From JBGCDD01 sp045105075 (GTDB lineage Bacteria; Pseudomonadota; Alphaproteobacteria; Rhodobacterales; Rhodobacteraceae): a stretch of 9,772 nt of DNA. The translations under genes were made by a program, and so were the position numbers. Positions 6,203 to 9,772 of the stretch are shown one piece after another; within the stretch, counting starts at the first letter, position 1, and the number at the start of each line of letters is the position of its first letter. The stretch is taken from assembly GCA_045105075.1 (NCBI GenBank), contig JBGCDD010000271.1:1-9772 (forward strand), in the 5' to 3' direction. The notes beneath the pieces are model-generated. The model searched no databases and was not told where the DNA came from. It saw only the letters and a list, made by a program, of their open reading frames with translations.

Positions 6203-8629
6203 ATGACCCAGCCCACATCGTCAAAGATCATTGTTGTTGGGGGCGGGATCATCGGGTGTTCGACCGCTTATCACCTGGCGCATATGGGTCAGGAGGTTTT
6301 GCTGTTGGACAAGGCCGCGTTGACATCCGGATCAACCTGGCACGCGGCGGGTTTGGTGGGGCAATTGCGCTCGAATGCGAATGTCACCCAGTTGCTGGGC
6401 TATTCGATTGATCTTTACGACCGGCTTGAGGATGAAACCGGGTTGGCGACGGGCTGGAAGAAGAATGGCGGTTTGCGGCTGGCCTGCAACGCCGAGCGCT
6501 GGACCGAGGTGAAACGGCAGGCCACCACCGCGCATTCCTTTGGTCTGGACATGCAACTGCTCAGCCCGCAAGAGGCGCAGGATCTGTGGCCTTTGATGGA
6601 CATTGGCGATGTGATCGGTGCTGCGTTTTTGCCCACCGATGGGCAGGCCAACCCGTCCGACATCACTCAGGCTCTGGCCAAAGGCGCACGGGCGAATGGG
6701 GCGCAATTGATTGAAAACTGCGCCGTGCTTGAGATCCTGACCGAGGCCGACCAGATCACTGGCGTGCGCACCCAGCATGGTGATATCTCTTGCGAAAAGC
6801 TGGTTCTGTGTTGTGGGCAATGGAGCCGCACATTGGCGCAAACCATCGGGGTCAGCGTGCCACTGGTGTCGGTTGAACACCAGTACATGATCACTGAACC
6901 TTTTGATGTGCCATCCAACCTGCCGACCCTGCGCGATCCGGATCGGCTGACCTATTACAAGGAAGAGGTCGGCGGGCTGATCATGGGCGGCTATGAACCC
7001 AACGGCATTCCCTGGGCGCTCAATGGCATTCCCGACCCGTTTGATTTTCAGCTGCTGCCATCGAACTTTGATCACTTCGAACAACTGGTCGAATTGGCGC
7101 TGCCGCGTGTGCCCAAGTTGGACAGCGTTGGGGTCAAACAGCTGGTCAACGGACCCGAAAGCTTTACGCCCGACGGCAATTTTATTCTGGGTGAGGCGCC
7201 GGAAATGCGCAATGTCTTCATCGGAGCCGGGTTCAACGCCTTTGGCATTGCCTCGGGGGGTGGCGCTGGCATGGCTTTGGCCGAATGGGTCGCGAAAGGC
7301 GCGCCGCCCTATGATCTGTGGTCGGTTGACATTCGCCGCTTTGGCACGCCCCACCGCGATGTGGATTGGGTCCGCCCGCGCACGCTTGAGGCTTATGGCA
7401 AACACTACACAATGGCCTGGCCGTCAGAAGAATTCACCAGCGCGCGCCCATTTCGCCGCTCGCCGCTTTACGACAGGCTGCACGCGGGCGGAGCGGTGTT
7501 TGGCGAAAAACTGGGCTGGGAGCGTCCCAACTGGTTCGCTGAAGACGGCGAAGACCCGCGCGATATTTACACTTTTGAGCGCCCAAATTGGCACACCGCC
7601 GTAGCGCGCGAACACAAGGCCGCGCGCGAAACGGCTGTGGTGTTCGATCAAACGTCCTTTGCCAAATTCGCGCTGACGGGAGCAGACGCCACAGCCGCGC
7701 TGGAATGGATCGCTGCCAACCGGGTGGATCGCCCGGTCGGTTCGATCATCTACACCCAAATGTTGAATGATCACGCTGGCATCGAATGCGATCTGACCTG
7801 TGTGCGCACGCATGATCAGCGCTATTACATCGTCACTGGCACTGGCTTTGCGACCCATGATTTTGATTGGATTAGCCGGAATATTCCTGCTGGGTTGAAC
7901 GCGCAATTGTCTGACATCACTGCGGAAAACGCGGTACTGTCCTTGTTTGGTCCCAAAGCGCGCGACATTCTTGCCAGTGTCACATCCGATGATGTCAGCA
8001 ATGGTGCGCATCCCTTTGGCACCGCCCGTCAGATCGACATTTCTGGGCGTGCGGTGCTGGCGATGCGCATCACCTATGTTGGCGAACTCGGCTGGGAATT
8101 GCACATGGCGGCCGAGGATGCGCCAGCGGTTTATGACGCCTTGCATGCCACCGGGCTTGGGCTGCGCAACGCCGGCTACCGCGCTATTGAAACGCTGCGG
8201 CTGGAAAAAGGCTATCGCGCGTGGGCGTCCGACATCGGCCCCGATCACACCCCGGATGAGGCGGGGTTGGGTTGGGCGGTGAAAATGGCCAGTGGCATCG
8301 CGTTCAAAGGGCGCGATGCGGTTGCCAAACAGCGCAGCGTCGGGGTTCGCAAAATTATGACGACCTTCACCACCAGCGCCGACACCACGCTGTCTGGGCG
8401 CGAAACGATCTACCGCAACGGCGAACGCTGCGGCTGGCTCAGCTCGGGTGGTTTTGGCCACACACTCGGTCTGTCCATCGGCCTTGGATATGTGCGCTCG
8501 GACACACCGATTGATCACGATTTCGTCCTGAACGGGCAGTACGAACTGGAAGTTGCCACCAAGCGCGTCCCCGCCACCGCCACTCTCGCGCCGCTTTACA
8601 ATGCGGCGATGACAAAGGTCAAAAGCTGA
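6203..8629 (+). CDS. Dimethylglycine/sarcosine dehydrogenase-type flavoprotein with GcvT domain
   Basis: An 808-residue two-part enzyme that, by family, oxidises an N-methyl group and passes the carbon to tetrahydrofolate. Residues 8-370 are a DAO-type FAD domain: VVGGGIIGCSTAYHLA (G13, G15, G18), D36 for the ribose, and SGSTWHAAGL with H47 where family members bind FAD covalently. H226 (VEHQY) and Y264 (MGGYE) match by position the active-site His and Tyr known from dimethylglycine oxidase. A linker domain (about 370-440) leads to a GcvT-like folate domain (about 465-800). Its MLNDHAGIECDLT places D530 at the conserved folate-binding aspartate, and GELGWEL and ETLRLEKGYRAWASDIG are typical. 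The length matches full family members and nothing is missing. Dimethylglycine, sarcosine and related amines cannot be told apart from sequence. A soluble cytoplasmic enzyme is expected. Confidence 0.9.
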   Translation: MTQPTSSKIIVVGGGIIGCSTAYHLAHMGQEVLLLDKAALTSGSTWHAAGLVGQLRSNANVTQLLGYSIDLYDRLEDETGLATGWKKNGGLRLACNAERWTEVKRQATTAHSFGLDMQLLSPQEAQDLWPLMDIGDVIGAAFLPTDGQANPSDITQALAKGARANGAQLIENCAVLEILTEADQITGVRTQHGDISCEKLVLCCGQWSRTLAQTIGVSVPLVSVEHQYMITEPFDVPSNLPTLRDPDRLTYYKEEVGGLIMGGYEPNGIPWALNGIPDPFDFQLLPSNFDHFEQLVELALPRVPKLDSVGVKQLVNGPESFTPDGNFILGEAPEMRNVFIGAGFNAFGIASGGGAGMALAEWVAKGAPPYDLWSVDIRRFGTPHRDVDWVRPRTLEAYGKHYTMAWPSEEFTSARPFRRSPLYDRLHAGGAVFGEKLGWERPNWFAEDGEDPRDIYTFERPNWHTAVAREHKAARETAVVFDQTSFAKFALTGADATAALEWIAANRVDRPVGSIIYTQMLNDHAGIECDLTCVRTHDQRYYIVTGTGFATHDFDWISRNIPAGLNAQLSDITAENAVLSLFGPKARDILASVTSDDVSNGAHPFGTARQIDISGRAVLAMRITYVGELGWELHMAAEDAPAVYDALHATGLGLRNAGYRAIETLRLEKGYRAWASDIGPDHTPDEAGLGWAVKMASGIAFKGRDAVAKQRSVGVRKIMTTFTTSADTTLSGRETIYRNGERCGWLSSGGFGHTLGLSIGLGYVRSDTPIDHDFVLNGQYELEVATKRVPATATLAPLYNAAMTKVKS

Positions 8630-8767
8630 AGCGCCCGTGCTCACTTTAGCCGCAATCGCAAAATTGTGCGCGGTCTCACGCCCTCATTTTGCTTTGCTTC
8701 TGCGCAGATACGGCTACCTTTTCCTGCAATCCCCCAAACTATTCCTTCGGCCAGAAAGAGAGACACC
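8630..8767 (+). other. Intergenic region before the hydrolase gene
   Basis: No gene fits here. There is no clear intrinsic terminator after the flavoprotein gene. An imperfect inverted repeat, CGCAAT (8651-8656) against ATTGTGCG (8663-8670), is too short and has no T run. TTGCTT at 8694-8699 with TACCTT at 8715-8720 could be a promoter, but the 15-base spacing is short. The hydrolase may be read partly by run-through from the upstream operon. Confidence 0.35.
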
Positions 8768-9667
8768 ATGACAGCCACACCTCGCAAAAAGGCCAGCGAC
8801 TTTGATCCGCGTATCCTCGAGATTTTTGACGGTTATGTGCATGGCAAGATGAGCAAACGCGACTTTATCGCGCGCGCCGGTAAATACGCGGTGGCGGGTG
8901 TGACAGGCGCGATGATCCTGGAACAGTTGCAGCCCAACTACGCGCTGGCCCAACAGGTCGCGCCTGATGATCCCGAGATTGTGACCGAAGTGATCACCTA
9001 TCAAAGCCCCGATGGGCATGGACCGATCAAAGCGCTGATGGCCAAGCCTGCGGGCACAACGGGCAAGCTGCCGGCGGTTTTGGTGGTGCACGAAAACCGT
9101 GGCCTCAACCCCTACATCGAGGACGTGGTGCGCCGCGCGGCCAAGGCCGGATATCTGGCCATCGGTCCGGATGGGCTGTCGCCGCTGGGTGGCTATCCGG
9201 GCACTGATGAAGAGGGGCGCACGATGCAGCGCAGCCTGGATGGCGCCAAGTTGATGGAAGATTTCTTTGCCGCGTTTGAGTTCCTGCGGGACCATCCCGA
9301 CAGCACCGGGCGCGTGGGCGCCGTTGGGTTTTGTTATGGCGGCGGCGTGTGCAATGCGCTGGCCGTGGCCTATCCCGATTTGTCGGCGTCGGTGCCGTTT
9401 TACGGCCGCCAACCTGCGAGCGAGGATGTGCCAGCAATCCAGGCCCCCTTGATGATCCAATACGCCGGCCTGGATGAGCGGATCAACGCAGGCTGGCCGG
9501 CCTATTCCGACGCGTTAAAGGCCAATCAAAAAGCGTTCAGCGTGCATTTCTACCCAGATGTGAACCATGGCTTTCACAATGACACCACACCGCGATTTGA
9601 CGAAGACGCGGCGGCGCTTGCATGGGCGCGCACCATCGCGTTCTTTGATCAGAACGTGAAATCCTGA
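8768..9667 (+). CDS. YghX-type dienelactone hydrolase family protein
   Basis: A 299-residue alpha/beta hydrolase closely resembling E. coli YghX along its length. The dienelactone hydrolase triad is present: C189 (GFCYGGG), D236 (GLDERIN) and H267 (NHGFHND). E109 and R111 in VHENRGLNPYIEDV match the family's oriented Glu/Arg site. The N-terminus has SKRDFI at 29-34, then a hydrophobic stretch (41-54) and YALAQQ (58-63), which looks like a lysine-arginine variant of a twin-arginine export signal, set unusually far from the start. Export is therefore possible but unproven. The start at 8768 follows a purine-rich AAAGAGAGA, and the longer open frame from 8666 adds sequence foreign to the family. 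It lies 138 bases after the flavoprotein gene and may have its own promoter. The substrate is unknown; ester or lactone hydrolysis is the family-level guess. Confidence 0.88.
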   Translation: MTATPRKKASDFDPRILEIFDGYVHGKMSKRDFIARAGKYAVAGVTGAMILEQLQPNYALAQQVAPDDPEIVTEVITYQSPDGHGPIKALMAKPAGTTGKLPAVLVVHENRGLNPYIEDVVRRAAKAGYLAIGPDGLSPLGGYPGTDEEGRTMQRSLDGAKLMEDFFAAFEFLRDHPDSTGRVGAVGFCYGGGVCNALAVAYPDLSASVPFYGRQPASEDVPAIQAPLMIQYAGLDERINAGWPAYSDALKANQKAFSVHFYPDVNHGFHNDTTPRFDEDAAALAWARTIAFFDQNVKS

Positions 9668-9682
9668 CGCGAATTCCGTAGG

Positions 9683-9772
9683 TTAATCGCCGCCGGCGGC
9701 CATGTCATAGGTGTCGGGCGTCATGCCCGATATCTCCAGCACCAGCTTGCGTCGCACGGTTGCCGCGAAACT
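9683..9772 (-). CDS. C-terminal end of an unidentified protein, possibly DUF1194
   Basis: The minus strand is open from the window edge to a TAA at 9683-9685, giving the last 29 residues of a protein. The sequence FAATVRRKLVLEISG followed by a short polar tail looks like a real C-terminus rather than chance. It resembles the ends of DUF1194 (von Willebrand A-like) proteins as I remember them, but 29 residues are too few to decide. The gene converges on the hydrolase gene with 15 bases between the stop codons, which also fits a genuine gene end. Confidence 0.5.
   Translation of the reverse strand, partial: SFAATVRRKLVLEISGMTPDTYDMAAGGD

Noticed and set aside
6332..7405. Minus-strand open frame of 357 residues opposite the flavoprotein gene
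   Set aside because: The plus-strand frame carries continuous family motifs; the antisense translation has none.
7424..8644. Minus-strand open frame of 406 residues opposite the GcvT domain
   Set aside because: Long but without family pattern or ribosome site; typical antisense shadow in high-GC DNA.
8666..8767. Upstream extension of the hydrolase frame to an earlier ATG
   Set aside because: The extra 34 residues do not match the YghX N-terminus, and a better start with a purine-rich leader is at 8768.
8714..9460. Minus-strand open frame of 248 residues opposite the hydrolase gene
   Set aside because: Antisense to a gene with an intact catalytic triad; its own translation shows no domain.
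1..9772. Search by eye for CRISPR arrays, tRNA or rRNA genes, transposases, toxin-antitoxin pairs or prophage genes
   Set aside because: No regularly spaced repeats, RNA gene signatures, terminal inverted repeats or transposase-like proteins were seen on either strand.

Overview
The window looks like a chromosomal segment of an alphaproteobacterium, most likely a marine Rhodobacterales (Roseobacter-type) organism. This is inferred from the moderately high GC content, the weak Shine-Dalgarno sites, and the gene content: a GcvT-fused methylamine-type flavoprotein, a DpkA-like imino acid reductase, a compact LysR regulator and DUF2867. No mobile element, tRNA, rRNA or CRISPR array was seen. Six complete genes are cytoplasmic enzymes, a regulator or proteins of unknown role, one complete gene may encode an exported hydrolase, and a partial gene lies at each edge.

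Layout. Bases 1-522 hold the C-terminal half of a DpkA-like NAD(P)H-dependent cyclic imino acid reductase. A 281-base gap with a possible weak terminator follows. Bases 804-2534 encode a 576-residue ankyrin-repeat protein, closed by a convincing intrinsic terminator at 2543-2576. An aldo/keto reductase (2706-3707, minus strand) is divergent from a LysR regulator (3776-4609, plus strand); the short shared promoter region carries a small inverted repeat that fits a LysR box. A DUF2867 protein (4640-5125, minus strand) converges on the LysR gene. It diverges from the next operon across a region with a direct repeat of ATGTTCAA.

The metabolic core is 5318-8629: a choline-kinase-like phosphotransferase followed 9 bases later by an 808-residue dimethylglycine/sarcosine dehydrogenase-type flavoprotein. 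The Shine-Dalgarno site of the second gene abuts the stop codon of the first, so they are very probably one operon. The flavoprotein retains the residues expected for covalent FAD and for folate binding. Its likely job is oxidative N-demethylation of a small methylated amine, with the one-carbon unit passed to tetrahydrofolate. The kinase partner suggests an amino-alcohol or other hydroxylated amine as substrate, but this is inference. A YghX-type dienelactone hydrolase with an atypical twin-arginine-like N-terminus follows (8768-9667), probably with its own promoter. The window ends in the last 29 residues of a minus-strand gene.

The observations most worth a second look are the kinase-flavoprotein pair, the ankyrin protein with its N-terminal helical module, and the possible operators in the two divergent promoter regions. 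Nothing resembling a defence system or other obviously new machinery was seen.
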